From: Thermoanaerobaculia bacterium
GTDB lineage: Bacteria > Acidobacteriota > Thermoanaerobaculia > Multivoradales > JAIOJS01
Length of the DNA stretch: 64,000 nucleotides
Assembly: GCA_030429235.1 (NCBI GenBank)
Contig: JAUIDB010000014.1
Location: forward strand, 1 to 64,000
Reading direction: 5' to 3'
Part shown: in pieces, positions 33,646 to 42,213 of the stretch
Layout: each line of letters begins with the position of its first letter
Position numbering within the stretch: the stretch's first letter is position 1
Notes under the pieces: model-generated
What the model saw: only the letters and a program-made list of their open reading frames with translations
What the model was told of the DNA's origin: nothing
The model's database searches: none
Position numbers and translations under genes: made by a program

Positions 33646-34791
33646 ATGACTGATACCCCTTCCTCCTCTGACTCCACGGCCCCACCGCGGTCTGGAGGCA
33701 ACCGGACTCTGCTCCTCCTCGTGACCGGTGCGCTGCTCGTCGCTTTCGGCTGGATTCTCTCGGGAGGCACCGTCGAAGCCGATCGTCCGCTGACAGCGAC
33801 GCCGCCGAGTATGGACCTGCCGGCCACGGTCGCGACCATCGATGGCAAGGAGATCTCTCTGTCCGAGCTGGAGACCGCCGCCGCCGAGACGCTGGGCCAG
33901 TTGGATCTGCAGCGCCAGCAGATGGAGCGCAAGATGGATCAGGAGCGTCGCAACGTCTTGATGGCCCAGCTGGATCGAATGATCGAAGACGAGCTGATTG
34001 CCATGGAAGCCGAAGCCAGAGCGATGGGTAGCGATGCCCTACTAGCGGCGGAGGTTACCGAGAAGGTCGAGCCGGTGACCGACGAGCAGATCGTTGCCTT
34101 CCATACCGATCTCACGCAGGAACGCCAGGGGGTTCCCCCGCTCGAGCGGATGCGCGACCAGATCAGCAGCTACCTGACGCGCACCAACGCCGAGGCGGCC
34201 CGCACGACCTTTCTGGAGTCGCTCCGTGAGAAGTACGCCGTCGAGCGATTCCTCACCGAGCCTCGCACCGAGGTCGCCACCGAGGGCCACCCCGCCTTCG
34301 GCCCCGCCGATGCGCCGGTGACGATCGTCGAGTTCTCCGACTTCGAGTGCCCCTACTGCCAGCGCGTGGTGCCGACGCTCGATCAGATCAAGAAAACCTA
34401 CGGTGACAAGGTACGGATCGTCTTCCGTCAGTTCCCATTGACCATCCACGCCAACGCCCAGAAGGCGGCCGAGGCTTCGCTCTGCGCCCACGACCAGGAT
34501 CGGTTCTGGGAGATGCACGACCTGCTCTTCGAAGAGCAGAAACAACTCGGTGTCGCCCAGCTCAAGGAGAAGGCCGAGCGTCTGGAGCTGGATACCGAGC
34601 AGTTCGCGTCGTGCCTCGACAGCGGCAAGTACGAGGAGCAGGTGGCGCAGGACGTTCGCGAAGGGTTCGTGGCCGGGGTCAGTTCTACCCCCTCCTTCTT
34701 CATCAACGGCAAGCCGCTCACCGGAGCGCAACCGTTCCGGGCCGTGGCGGCCGTGATCGATGAGGAGCTGAACCAGGCGGGACAGAGCTAG
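33646..34791 (+). CDS. Membrane-anchored SurA-N/DsbA-like thiol oxidoreductase
   Basis: A 381-residue protein. A single TM helix at about 21-42 (LLLLVTGALLVAFGWIL) follows a Ser/Pro-rich cytoplasmic start. Residues 58-205 resemble the SurA N-terminal chaperone helices (VATIDGKEISLSELE, then LDRMIEDELIAMEAEARAMG). Residues 215-380 form a DsbA/thioredoxin-4 domain with the active site FECPYCQR and the cis-Pro in SSTPSFFING. This suggests a periplasmic foldase that joins chaperone and disulfide activities. The gene is monocistronic by spacing (182 bp before, 99 bp after). Confidence 0.88.
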   Translation: MTDTPSSSDSTAPPRSGGNRTLLLLVTGALLVAFGWILSGGTVEADRPLTATPPSMDLPATVATIDGKEISLSELETAAAETLGQLDLQRQQMERKMDQERRNVLMAQLDRMIEDELIAMEAEARAMGSDALLAAEVTEKVEPVTDEQIVAFHTDLTQERQGVPPLERMRDQISSYLTRTNAEAARTTFLESLREKYAVERFLTEPRTEVATEGHPAFGPADAPVTIVEFSDFECPYCQRVVPTLDQIKKTYGDKVRIVFRQFPLTIHANAQKAAEASLCAHDQDRFWEMHDLLFEEQKQLGVAQLKEKAERLELDTEQFASCLDSGKYEEQVAQDVREGFVAGVSSTPSFFINGKPLTGAQPFRAVAAVIDEELNQAGQS

Positions 34792-34890
34792 GCATCGGAT
34801 CCCAGAGGTCGAGGGCACCTTGCCAAGAAAAGAGGCTGACTCGAAACTGAGAAAGGGAACAGTGAAACGGGACCTCAGGCGCGTCCACCG

Positions 34891-35970
34891 ATGAGTGCGG
34901 CGACACTCGCGGCCGAAGAGGGTCGCCCAGTTGCTCTCATTCTCGCAGGGGGGCGGGGAACCCGATTCTGGCCCCTGTCCCGGAGTGCCCGGCCGAAGCA
35001 GCTTCTCGCCCTCGATCGCGAGGAGAGCCTGCTTCGGTGCACGGTCGAGCGTCTCGCTCCACTGGTGGCCGCCGAGGACGTATGGGTCTGTACCACCGAG
35101 CCGCTGGTCGAGTCCGTGGTCCGCGACCTTCCCGAGGTTGCTCCGGAGCAGATCCTGGCCGAGCCGGAGGGGCGCAACACCGCTCCGGCGATCGCCTGGG
35201 CGATTCGGAGCATGCCCCCGGAGACCCGGCGGCGTCCGGTCATCGTGCTTCCGGCCGACCACCGCATCGGAGACGAAGCGGCGTTTCGCCAGGCTCTGGA
35301 AAGCGCGACCCACCACGCGGCCACGGAAGATCGAGTCTTGACGCTGGGGGTGCGACCGCGTTGGGCCGAGACGGGGTACGGGTACTTGCAGGTCGCGACC
35401 TCCCCGGACTCGGTGTCGGTGGCCAGGGTGCTGCGCTTCACCGAGAAGCCAGATCGGCCGACCGCGGAGCGTTTTCTGGCGAGCGGAGACTACCTTTGGA
35501 ATGCGGGGATCTTCGTCTTCAGGGGGAACACTCTCTTGCGTCTGGTCGCAGAACACATACCAGAGCTGGCCGCGGGGCTCGAGGAGATCGCGGCGGCGCC
35601 GGATCGGCTCGGCGAACTCTATCCACGCTTGCCCCGGGTCTCGATCGACTACGGCGTCATGGAGCAGCTGGAGGAGATCTCTACGGTGCCGTTGGACTGC
35701 GGTTGGAGTGACCTCGGTTCCTGGCAGGCGTTGTTGGATCTGCTCGCTGCCGACGCCGGCGACGACGTAGGACGCGGCGATGTCGTGCGCCACGACACGC
35801 GCGGCAATCTCCTCTGGGCCGAGAGCGGTACGATTGCTGCCGTGGGCGTCGAAAATCTGGTGATCGTGCGAACCGAGGATGCCGTCCTGGTCGTACCTCG
35901 GGAGCGCTCGCAGGAGGTGCGGAAGGTGGTCGATCTGCTGGCCGAACGGGGGCGCGAAGACCTCCTCTGA
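34891..35970 (+). CDS. manC: Mannose-1-phosphate guanylyltransferase
   Basis: Makes GDP-mannose for polysaccharide and glycan synthesis. The 359 residues open with the nucleotidyltransferase signature LILAGGRGTRFWPLSR followed by PKQLL, then PEGRNTAPAI, LPADHRI, FTEKPD and WNAGIFVF, and DCGWSDLGSW. There is no C-terminal isomerase domain, so it is the monofunctional type. It leads a tight run with the acyltransferase, trmB and the ABC transporter. Confidence 0.94.
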   Translation: MSAATLAAEEGRPVALILAGGRGTRFWPLSRSARPKQLLALDREESLLRCTVERLAPLVAAEDVWVCTTEPLVESVVRDLPEVAPEQILAEPEGRNTAPAIAWAIRSMPPETRRRPVIVLPADHRIGDEAAFRQALESATHHAATEDRVLTLGVRPRWAETGYGYLQVATSPDSVSVARVLRFTEKPDRPTAERFLASGDYLWNAGIFVFRGNTLLRLVAEHIPELAAGLEEIAAAPDRLGELYPRLPRVSIDYGVMEQLEEISTVPLDCGWSDLGSWQALLDLLAADAGDDVGRGDVVRHDTRGNLLWAESGTIAAVGVENLVIVRTEDAVLVVPRERSQEVRKVVDLLAERGREDLL

Positions 35971-35983
35971 GGTCGTGAATGCC

Positions 35984-36961
35984 ATGCAGTGGAAGCTACC
36001 CCACGCCAACCGCCTGACCCTCTTCCTGCACCGGGTCCTGATCAACTGCGGATTGCCCCTGGTGGTGTGGATCGCGGCCCGTTGGCCTCGACCCCTCCTG
36101 CTTTTCGGAGCGCGCATCGTGATCTTCTTCGCGATGCTGATCTACCCTCGTCCGAAGCGCGAGATCGCGCGCAACCTGGCGCGAGTGATGGGGCAGCCCG
36201 TCGAGTCCAAGCCGGTTCGCGATGCGGTGCGCAGCATGCTGCGACACTTCGCCTTCTACTGGGTGGACCTCTTCCGGTTCGCTCAGCTGCCGCCGGAGAG
36301 GGCCCGTCGTCACCTGGTCAGTGTCGAAGGCATGGAGACGGTCGAGGAGGCGGTCGAAGCCGGGCGGGGAGTGGTCCTGCTTACGGCCCACCTCGGCAAC
36401 TGGGAGCTCGGTGGAGTTCTGTTGGGGCAGCGGCAGATGCCGATCTCGATCGTCTACTTTCCAGACCAGTTCGAGGCGGCCGAGAACTTCCGTAGTTCGA
36501 TGCGGGTCCAGGCGGGGGTCGAGGAGATCCCTCTGCGGCTCGACAGTGCCTGGGCCAGTCTGCCGGTACTGCGCGCCTTGCGCGAGGGGCGTCTGGTGGC
36601 GATGCAGGGAGATCGAGATTTCGAGGAGCGGGGGATCGAAGCGCCCTTCTTCGGCGGCAAGGTCCGCTTTCCGCGGGGGCCCTTCATGGTCGCTCTGTTG
36701 ACCGGAGCTCCGATCGTTCCGACCTTCGTCACGTACACCCCTGGCTACGATTTCCAGGCGAGCTTCGGCACCCCTCTGCACCTCGTCTCGACCGGGGACC
36801 GCGAGGCGGACCTGGCTCGCGGTGTCTACGCCTGGTCCGAGGTCTTGCAGGAGGCAGTGGCCCAGCACCCCTCGCAGTGGTACACCTTCTTCGACTACTG
36901 GGCCGAGAGCGAGCCGGTCGAGAACAAGAGCGAAGAGGACGTCCAGGGGGCAGTTTCGTGA
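35984..36961 (+). CDS. LpxL/HtrB-type lipid acyltransferase
   Basis: A 325-residue membrane-associated acyltransferase. The catalytic HxxxxE reads HLGNWE (near 136), preceded by a TM segment (LLFGARIVIFFAMLIY). Later blocks QGDRDFEERG, FFGGKVRFPRGP and FVTYTP match lauroyl/myristoyl transferases of lipid A or phosphatidylinositol-mannoside synthesis. ATG 35984 is preferred; an in-frame GTG 9 bp earlier is possible. The context next to manC suggests glycolipid or lipid A assembly. The stop overlaps the trmB GTG. Confidence 0.88.
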   Translation: MQWKLPHANRLTLFLHRVLINCGLPLVVWIAARWPRPLLLFGARIVIFFAMLIYPRPKREIARNLARVMGQPVESKPVRDAVRSMLRHFAFYWVDLFRFAQLPPERARRHLVSVEGMETVEEAVEAGRGVVLLTAHLGNWELGGVLLGQRQMPISIVYFPDQFEAAENFRSSMRVQAGVEEIPLRLDSAWASLPVLRALREGRLVAMQGDRDFEERGIEAPFFGGKVRFPRGPFMVALLTGAPIVPTFVTYTPGYDFQASFGTPLHLVSTGDREADLARGVYAWSEVLQEAVAQHPSQWYTFFDYWAESEPVENKSEEDVQGAVS

Positions 36962-37671
36962 AGCCGATCGTCGTGGCGCTGCCCCAGGGGGACGTGGGAC
37001 TCGACGAGTGTGACTGCCCACTCGACATGGACCGGTTTCTCACCGGTCGGGGAGAGTGGGAGGTCGAGATCGGCTTCGGCAAGGGGCGCTATCTGTTGCG
37101 CCGAGCGGAGAGCGAACCCGAGTCTCGGTTTCTGGGAATCGAGATTGCATCGAAGTACCAGAGGATTCTGGCGCGGCGGGCGCGCCGGAGACAGTTGCCC
37201 AACCTGGCGAGCGTGCGGGGAGAAGCGACGCTGGTGTTGACCTCGTTGCTTCCGCGGCAGTTCGCCCGGGTCGTGCACGTGTACTTTCCGGATCCCTGGC
37301 CCAAGGCGAAGCACAATCGACGTCGGCTCTTCGACCCTGCTTCGCTCGATCTGGTACTCGACCTGCTGACCCCCGAGGGGGAGCTCTGTTTTGCTACCGA
37401 CTACCTCGAGTACGGTCGGCTGGTAGAGGAACTCTTGCGGTCCTATCCCGGTCTCGAAGTTGAACGCCACGTCGGGGAATGGCCCGATGGAGCGCGCACC
37501 AACTACGAGGCCAAGTACATCGAGGAGGGACGCGAAATCCTTCGCCTGGTGGCGCGCCCCACCCCATCGCGGGCCGATCTGCACCCTCGCGGCCACGAGG
37601 AGCTTCTCGTGGGGTACGCCAGCGGGTCCGACGAGGACCTGTCGGCGGAGGTTCGGCCCGGAACGGCCTGA
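36958..37671 (+). CDS. trmB: tRNA (guanine-N7-)-methyltransferase
   Basis: Methylates G46 of tRNA. The 237 residues have the SAM loop VEIGFGKGRYLL, the acidic strand FLGIEIASKY, the signature YFPDPWPKAKHNRRR and the C-terminal TNYEAKYIEEG. GTG start overlaps the previous stop. The last 35 residues (after RLVARPTPSR) are an unconserved tail. Confidence 0.96.
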   Translation: MKPIVVALPQGDVGLDECDCPLDMDRFLTGRGEWEVEIGFGKGRYLLRRAESEPESRFLGIEIASKYQRILARRARRRQLPNLASVRGEATLVLTSLLPRQFARVVHVYFPDPWPKAKHNRRRLFDPASLDLVLDLLTPEGELCFATDYLEYGRLVEELLRSYPGLEVERHVGEWPDGARTNYEAKYIEEGREILRLVARPTPSRADLHPRGHEELLVGYASGSDEDLSAEVRPGTA

Positions 37672-37675
37672 CGAA

Positions 37676-39472
37676 GTGCGCCGACTCAGCTTTCTCTGGC
37701 GGTACCTTCGGCGTCATCCGGTTCGTCTCTACACTGGTATCGCCAGTGTGCTCGGGTCGGTCGTGGTGGGCATGGCGACCCCCCTTCTGGTGGGAGGAGC
37801 CGTCGACCAGTTCCGGACCAACCCGACCTCTCGGGTGCTCGTGACCTACGGCGGTCTCCTGGTGCTGGTGGCGGCGGTCCGCGGCGCCTTCACCAATGCC
37901 CAGAGGATGCTGTTGGTCACCCTCTCCCGCGATGTCGAGCAGGAACTGCGGGACGACTACTTCGCTCATCTCGCGACCCAGCCGCAGCGGTTCTTCCATC
38001 GCCACGCCACGGGAGACCTCCTGGCGCGCGCCACCAGCGATCTCCAGGCGGTGCGCATGCTCTGTGGTCCCGCCATCATGTACACCGCGAATACGGTGTT
38101 CACGGCGGTCCTCACCCTCTACTTTCTCTTCGACATCCATGCTGGCCTGTCGTTGGCGGCCCTGGCTCCGATGCCCTTCGTCGCCCTAGCGACCCGCGTC
38201 TTCGGGGCCCGCATCCACCAGCACTTCGAGCGGGTGCAAGAGCAGTTTGCGGCCCTGTCGTCGCGCGTTCAGGAGAACCTGGCCGGGCTCCGGGTCGTCA
38301 GGGCCTACGCCCGCGAAGATCGAGAACGCCGAGTGTTCGCCGCCGCCAACGACGAACTCGTGTCTCGGCACCGGTCCCTGATCCGCTGGACTTCGGCCTT
38401 CCACCCACTGCTGCAGGGTCTGGTGGGAGTGGGTTTCGTCATCGTCCTCGGCTACGGAGGTGGTCTAGTGGTCGAAGGCGTGATCACGATCGGCGAGTTC
38501 GTGACCTTCAACTTCTTCCTGACCAAGTTGGTGTGGCCGATGATCGCGATCGGCTGGGTGATCAACCTGGCGGAGCGGGGCCTGGCGTCGCTGGCGAGGA
38601 TTCGGCGGATTCTGGAAACCTCCGGAGCTGGCGAACAACCGAGTCCCGAGGAGGCCGGTGTGCCCGGGTTCAGAGAGTCGGTGGCGGGTCACCTTCGCTT
38701 CACCGATCTCGATTTCTCGTATCCCTCGGTCGAGAACGGGAGCCAACTTCAGGTGCCGGTCAACGGCTCGGTCGAGCCGGCGCTCGCGGGGCTGACTCTC
38801 GACATTGCGGCGGGTACGACCGTGGCGATCGTCGGCCACACCGGGTCGGGCAAGTCGACTCTGCTCAGCCTGCTGCCCCGATTGATCGACCCGCCACCGG
38901 GAGCGGTCACTCTCGACGGGGTGGATCTTCTCGATTGGCCGCTGGATCGGTTGCGGGCTGCGATCGCCATGGTGCCCCAGGAGACCTTTCTGTTTTCGGT
39001 GACCGTCGGCGAGAACATCGCCTTTGGCCAGCCCGAAGCCGGGGAAGAACAGATCCGGCGGGCCGCCGAACTCGCGGGTCTGGAGTCGGACCTGTCCTCC
39101 TTTCCCCGCGGTTTGGACACCATCGTCGGAGAACGGGGAATCACCCTCTCGGGGGGGCAGAAGCAGAGGGTGGCTCTGGCACGGGCCATCCTGTGTGACG
39201 CGCCGATCCTGCTGCTCGACGATTGCCTCTCGGCGGTCGACACCCAGACCGAAGAGCGTATCCTGACCAACCTCCGCACGGTGTTCCCGGGCCGAACGGT
39301 CCTGCTCGTTTCGCACCGAATCTCGGCCGTGCGCGACGCCGACGAGATCGTGGTGCTCGATGGCGGAAGGATCGCAGAACGGGGAACGCACGACGGGCTC
39401 GTGGCCCACGACGGGCTCTACGCCGACCTCGATCGGCGGCAGCGCCTGGAGGAGGAACTGCAGGCGATTTGA
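37676..39472 (+). CDS. ABC exporter half-transporter (MdlA/YheI-like)
   Basis: A 598-residue fused TM-ATPase protein. About six TM helices lie in residues 1-310, then the nucleotide-binding domain has Walker A GHTGSGKST (near 387), the Q-loop VPQETFLFS, signature LSGGQKQRVALARA and Walker B ILLLDDCLSAVD, where the catalytic Glu is replaced by Asp. The DD form is typical of one member of heterodimeric exporters, but no second half-transporter lies beside it. GTG at 37676 is 4 bp after the trmB stop. Substrate unknown (lipid or drug). Confidence 0.9.
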   Translation: MRRLSFLWRYLRRHPVRLYTGIASVLGSVVVGMATPLLVGGAVDQFRTNPTSRVLVTYGGLLVLVAAVRGAFTNAQRMLLVTLSRDVEQELRDDYFAHLATQPQRFFHRHATGDLLARATSDLQAVRMLCGPAIMYTANTVFTAVLTLYFLFDIHAGLSLAALAPMPFVALATRVFGARIHQHFERVQEQFAALSSRVQENLAGLRVVRAYAREDRERRVFAAANDELVSRHRSLIRWTSAFHPLLQGLVGVGFVIVLGYGGGLVVEGVITIGEFVTFNFFLTKLVWPMIAIGWVINLAERGLASLARIRRILETSGAGEQPSPEEAGVPGFRESVAGHLRFTDLDFSYPSVENGSQLQVPVNGSVEPALAGLTLDIAAGTTVAIVGHTGSGKSTLLSLLPRLIDPPPGAVTLDGVDLLDWPLDRLRAAIAMVPQETFLFSVTVGENIAFGQPEAGEEQIRRAAELAGLESDLSSFPRGLDTIVGERGITLSGGQKQRVALARAILCDAPILLLDDCLSAVDTQTEERILTNLRTVFPGRTVLLVSHRISAVRDADEIVVLDGGRIAERGTHDGLVAHDGLYADLDRRQRLEEELQAI

Positions 39473-39504
39473 GCGGCGCTCGGGCGGGAGTCTTCGGGGT
39501 TGGT

Positions 39505-39510
39505 CATAAT
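39505..39510 (+). promoter_or_regulatory. Candidate -10 element for the SDR39U1 gene
   Basis: CATAAT (5 of 6) lies 6 nt before the ATG, which has no Shine-Dalgarno. Confidence 0.35.
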
Positions 39511-39516
39511 GACGGC

Positions 39517-40425
39517 ATGACTCGCGTCGCAGTCTTAGCAGGTGGTACCGGGCTCATCGGGCGGTCCCTCACGGATCGCCTGGTCCGAGAGGGTTGGCGC
39601 GTTCGAGTGCTCAGTCGCGGTGCCCGCCCCCTGCCGAACGCCGAGGTCGTGGCCTGGACCCCAGGCCAACGTGGAGACTGGGAGCAGGTGCTCGACGGGG
39701 CGACGGCGGTGGTCCAACTGACCGGTGAGAGTCTGGCGGGAGGCCGTTGGACCCCGACCCGCAAGGCTCGTTTCTACTCCTCCCGGGTCACGGCGAGCCG
39801 AGTGCTGGCCGAGGCAGTGGTCGAGCGGGGAGCGGAGGTCTGTTGTTTTCTGCAAGGATCCGCAGTCGGCTACTACGGTGACCGTGGAGACGAGGAACTC
39901 GATGAACAGAGTGTCGCCGGGGAGGGCTACCTGCCCGAGCTGTGTCGCGGCTGGGAAGCAGCCAGCGCGCTGGTCGAGGAGGCTGGTATTCGCCGCCCCA
40001 TTGCGCGCACGGGCTTGGTTCTGGCCGCCGGCGGGGCCCTGATCCGGCAGATGAGCCTGCCGTTCCGGCTGGGATTCGGCGGTCCGATCGGTAACGGCCG
40101 CCAGTGGATGCCCTGGATTCATCTCGAGGACGAGGTGGCGGCTCTGCTCTGGTTGCTCGAGCGTGACGATGCTGCCGGGCCGTACAACCTCGCGGCGCCC
40201 GGGGTGGTGACCAACCAGGAGTTCTCGCGAACCCTGGCGAAAGAGCTTCGGCGTCCCTGCTGGCTACGAGTGCCCTCCTTTGCCCTGCGGCTGGCGCTCG
40301 GGGAGATGAGCGCGCTGGCTCTGGAGGGCCAACGAGTGGTCCCGTCACGGCTCGAAAAGGGCGGATTCTCTTTCGCCTACTCGGAGCTGTCGGCGGCACT
40401 GCGAGCGATCCTGGCGCGGAGTTGA
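39517..40425 (+). CDS. SDR39U1/YfcH-type NAD(P)-binding epimerase-like protein
   Basis: A 302-residue extended short-chain dehydrogenase of the TIGR01777 family. The cofactor loop is AGGTGLIGRSL at the N-terminus; the family-specific LTGESLAGGRWT and QGSAVGYYGDRGDEELDE follow, then WMPWIHLEDEVAAL and NLAAPGVVTN. These proteins bind NADP, but their reaction is unknown. The ATG is preceded by a -10-like hexamer instead of a ribosome binding site. Confidence 0.92.
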   Translation: MTRVAVLAGGTGLIGRSLTDRLVREGWRVRVLSRGARPLPNAEVVAWTPGQRGDWEQVLDGATAVVQLTGESLAGGRWTPTRKARFYSSRVTASRVLAEAVVERGAEVCCFLQGSAVGYYGDRGDEELDEQSVAGEGYLPELCRGWEAASALVEEAGIRRPIARTGLVLAAGGALIRQMSLPFRLGFGGPIGNGRQWMPWIHLEDEVAALLWLLERDDAAGPYNLAAPGVVTNQEFSRTLAKELRRPCWLRVPSFALRLALGEMSALALEGQRVVPSRLEKGGFSFAYSELSAALRAILARS

Positions 40426-40523
40426 TTCACTGGCTCCGGCGCCGTATGGTCGGGACCTCTTTTGTTTTTTGAAACCCTTGGACCATCGGAGGAGCTGTCG
40501 AGGGGCAGCGGGAGGTAGAAAGC

Positions 40524-42125
40524 ATGCGGAACAGTCGAAGCACGCCCGGGTGGCGTGCGTGGGGGTGGTGTGGACTGGCAGTCGGCTCGCTCGTGATCGG
40601 GGCCGCGGCCGTGCCCGCGGACGACTTCGTGCCCGGGCGCGAGGTGTCGGTGCCGAAGCACCTGGAGGATGGCGAGGACCTGAGTCGCAACGTCCTGCAA
40701 CTGATCGAGCACGGCGAGCAACTGTTCGGCGCCGTCTGGACCATTCAGGAGGGCGGGGGACGGCCGCTTAGCAAGGGCACCGGCGGCGGGCTCGCCGATC
40801 CCTCGGATCCGCTCGAGTTTCCGCGCAACTTCAACCGGGTCTCCGCCCCTGACGCCAACTCCTGCGCCGGGTGCCACAACGTGCCTCGCATCGGTGGCGG
40901 TGGCGACATCGTGGCCAACGTGTTCGTCCTCGGACAGCGTTTCGACCATCTGACCTTCGACCCCCTCGACGATCCGTTGCCGACGAAGGCATCTCACGAC
41001 GAACGAGGAGAGATCGCGACGCTCGGTGACGTGGCCAATAGTCGAGCGACTCTCGGCATGTTCGGAAGCGGCTACATCGAGATGCTGGCGCGACAGTTGA
41101 CGGCTGATCTCCAGTCCCAGCGCGATGCCCTGGCGCCAGGCCAGGCCACGTCCCTGAGTTCCAAGGGATTGTCCTTCGGGACCCTGCGGCGAGCCGCGGA
41201 CGGCAGCTGGGATACGGCCGGGGTCGAGGGTCTGGCCGCCGGGAGCCTGGCGAGCAGCGGCGCCGCTCACCCGCCGTCGCTGGTGATCATGCCGTTCCAC
41301 CAGGCGGGAGCGGTCACCTCTCTTCGCCAGTTCTCCAACAACGCGTTCAATCACCATCATGGGATCCAAAGCACCGAACGGTTCGGCGACGATCACGATC
41401 CTGATGGAGATGGCTTCGTCAACGAGATGACGCGGGCCGACGTCACCGCGGTGACCATCTACCAGGCGACGCTGCCAGTTCCCGGTCGGGTGATCCCCCG
41501 CTACCGGCCCCTCGAGGAGGCTGTGTTGCTAGGGGAGGAGAAGTTCGTGGAGATCGGTTGCGGAACCTGCCATACGCCGAGTTTGCCCCTCGACGATTGG
41601 GGGTGGTACTACGTCGAACCCAATCCCTACAACCCCGCCGGCAACCTGGGACCTGGCGACATGCCGGAACGCTCGCTCAACCTCAACAGCAAGAGCCTGC
41701 CACAGCCGCGGCTCAAGGAGCGCCATCGGGTCACGATGGTGCCGGCCTATACCGACTTCAAGCTCCACGACATCACGTCCGGTCCCGACGACCCCAATCG
41801 CGAAGCGCTCGACATGCACCAGCCGGCAGGGTCGGACGGGTTCTTTGCTGGCAACAGTCGCTTCCTGACCAAGCGGCTCTGGGGTGTGGCCAACGAGCCG
41901 CCCTACTTCCACCATGGCAAATACACCACCATGCGGGAGGCGATCCTGGCCCACGCCGGCGAGGCCGAGGAGGTACGACAGGCCTTCGAAGGGCTGTCCG
42001 ACTACGAGCGAGGCTCGATCATCGAGTTTCTCAAGACGTTACAGGTTCTCCCCGAAGGGACCGAAGCTCTCGTGGTCGATCAGCACGGCGAACCACGGAA
42101 CTGGCCCCCCCACTGGGCTCGCTAG
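40524..42125 (+). CDS. Di-haem oxidoreductase (putative peroxidase family), periplasmic
   Basis: A 533-residue exported c-type cytochrome. Signal peptide within residues 1-33 (CGLAVGSLVIGAAAVPA). Two haem-binding motifs: CAGCH near Cys114 and CGTCH near 346. The pattern IGCGTCHTPSLPL and the C-terminal FHHGKYTTMREAILAHAGEAE match the DHOR family, distantly related to MauG/CcpA peroxidases. GGGAGG lies 8 nt before the ATG. The electron donor and substrate are unknown. Confidence 0.9.
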   Translation: MRNSRSTPGWRAWGWCGLAVGSLVIGAAAVPADDFVPGREVSVPKHLEDGEDLSRNVLQLIEHGEQLFGAVWTIQEGGGRPLSKGTGGGLADPSDPLEFPRNFNRVSAPDANSCAGCHNVPRIGGGGDIVANVFVLGQRFDHLTFDPLDDPLPTKASHDERGEIATLGDVANSRATLGMFGSGYIEMLARQLTADLQSQRDALAPGQATSLSSKGLSFGTLRRAADGSWDTAGVEGLAAGSLASSGAAHPPSLVIMPFHQAGAVTSLRQFSNNAFNHHHGIQSTERFGDDHDPDGDGFVNEMTRADVTAVTIYQATLPVPGRVIPRYRPLEEAVLLGEEKFVEIGCGTCHTPSLPLDDWGWYYVEPNPYNPAGNLGPGDMPERSLNLNSKSLPQPRLKERHRVTMVPAYTDFKLHDITSGPDDPNREALDMHQPAGSDGFFAGNSRFLTKRLWGVANEPPYFHHGKYTTMREAILAHAGEAEEVRQAFEGLSDYERGSIIEFLKTLQVLPEGTEALVVDQHGEPRNWPPHWAR

Positions 42126-42142
42126 AGTTCGGTGAGTCCTCG

Positions 42143-42174
42143 ACGAGGCGGAGCCCGGCGGCGCTCCGCCTCGT
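42143..42174. terminator. Strong 12-bp hairpin between convergent genes
   Basis: ACGAGGCGGAGC, 8-nt loop CCGGCGGC, GCTCCGCCTCGT: a perfect 12-bp stem in the 88-bp gap between the facing stops of the di-haem oxidoreductase and HD genes. It lacks a U-run, so it is a terminator candidate of the non-canonical (GC-stem only) type. Confidence 0.6.
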
Positions 42175-42213
42175 TCGCCACCGGCAGGAGTTCTAACGGC
42201 CGGTAGCGGGTCG

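Noticed and set aside
34042-36117. A 691-codon minus-strand frame opposite the DsbA-like gene and manC
   Set aside because: It crosses two real genes and their spacer, with no recognisable motif; a complement artefact of GC-rich codons.
40440-40480. T-rich tract (TCTTTTGTTTTTTG) as an intrinsic terminator after the SDR39U1 gene
   Set aside because: The only stem directly before it (GGTC/GACC) would need a 2-nt loop; no stable hairpin precedes the T-run.
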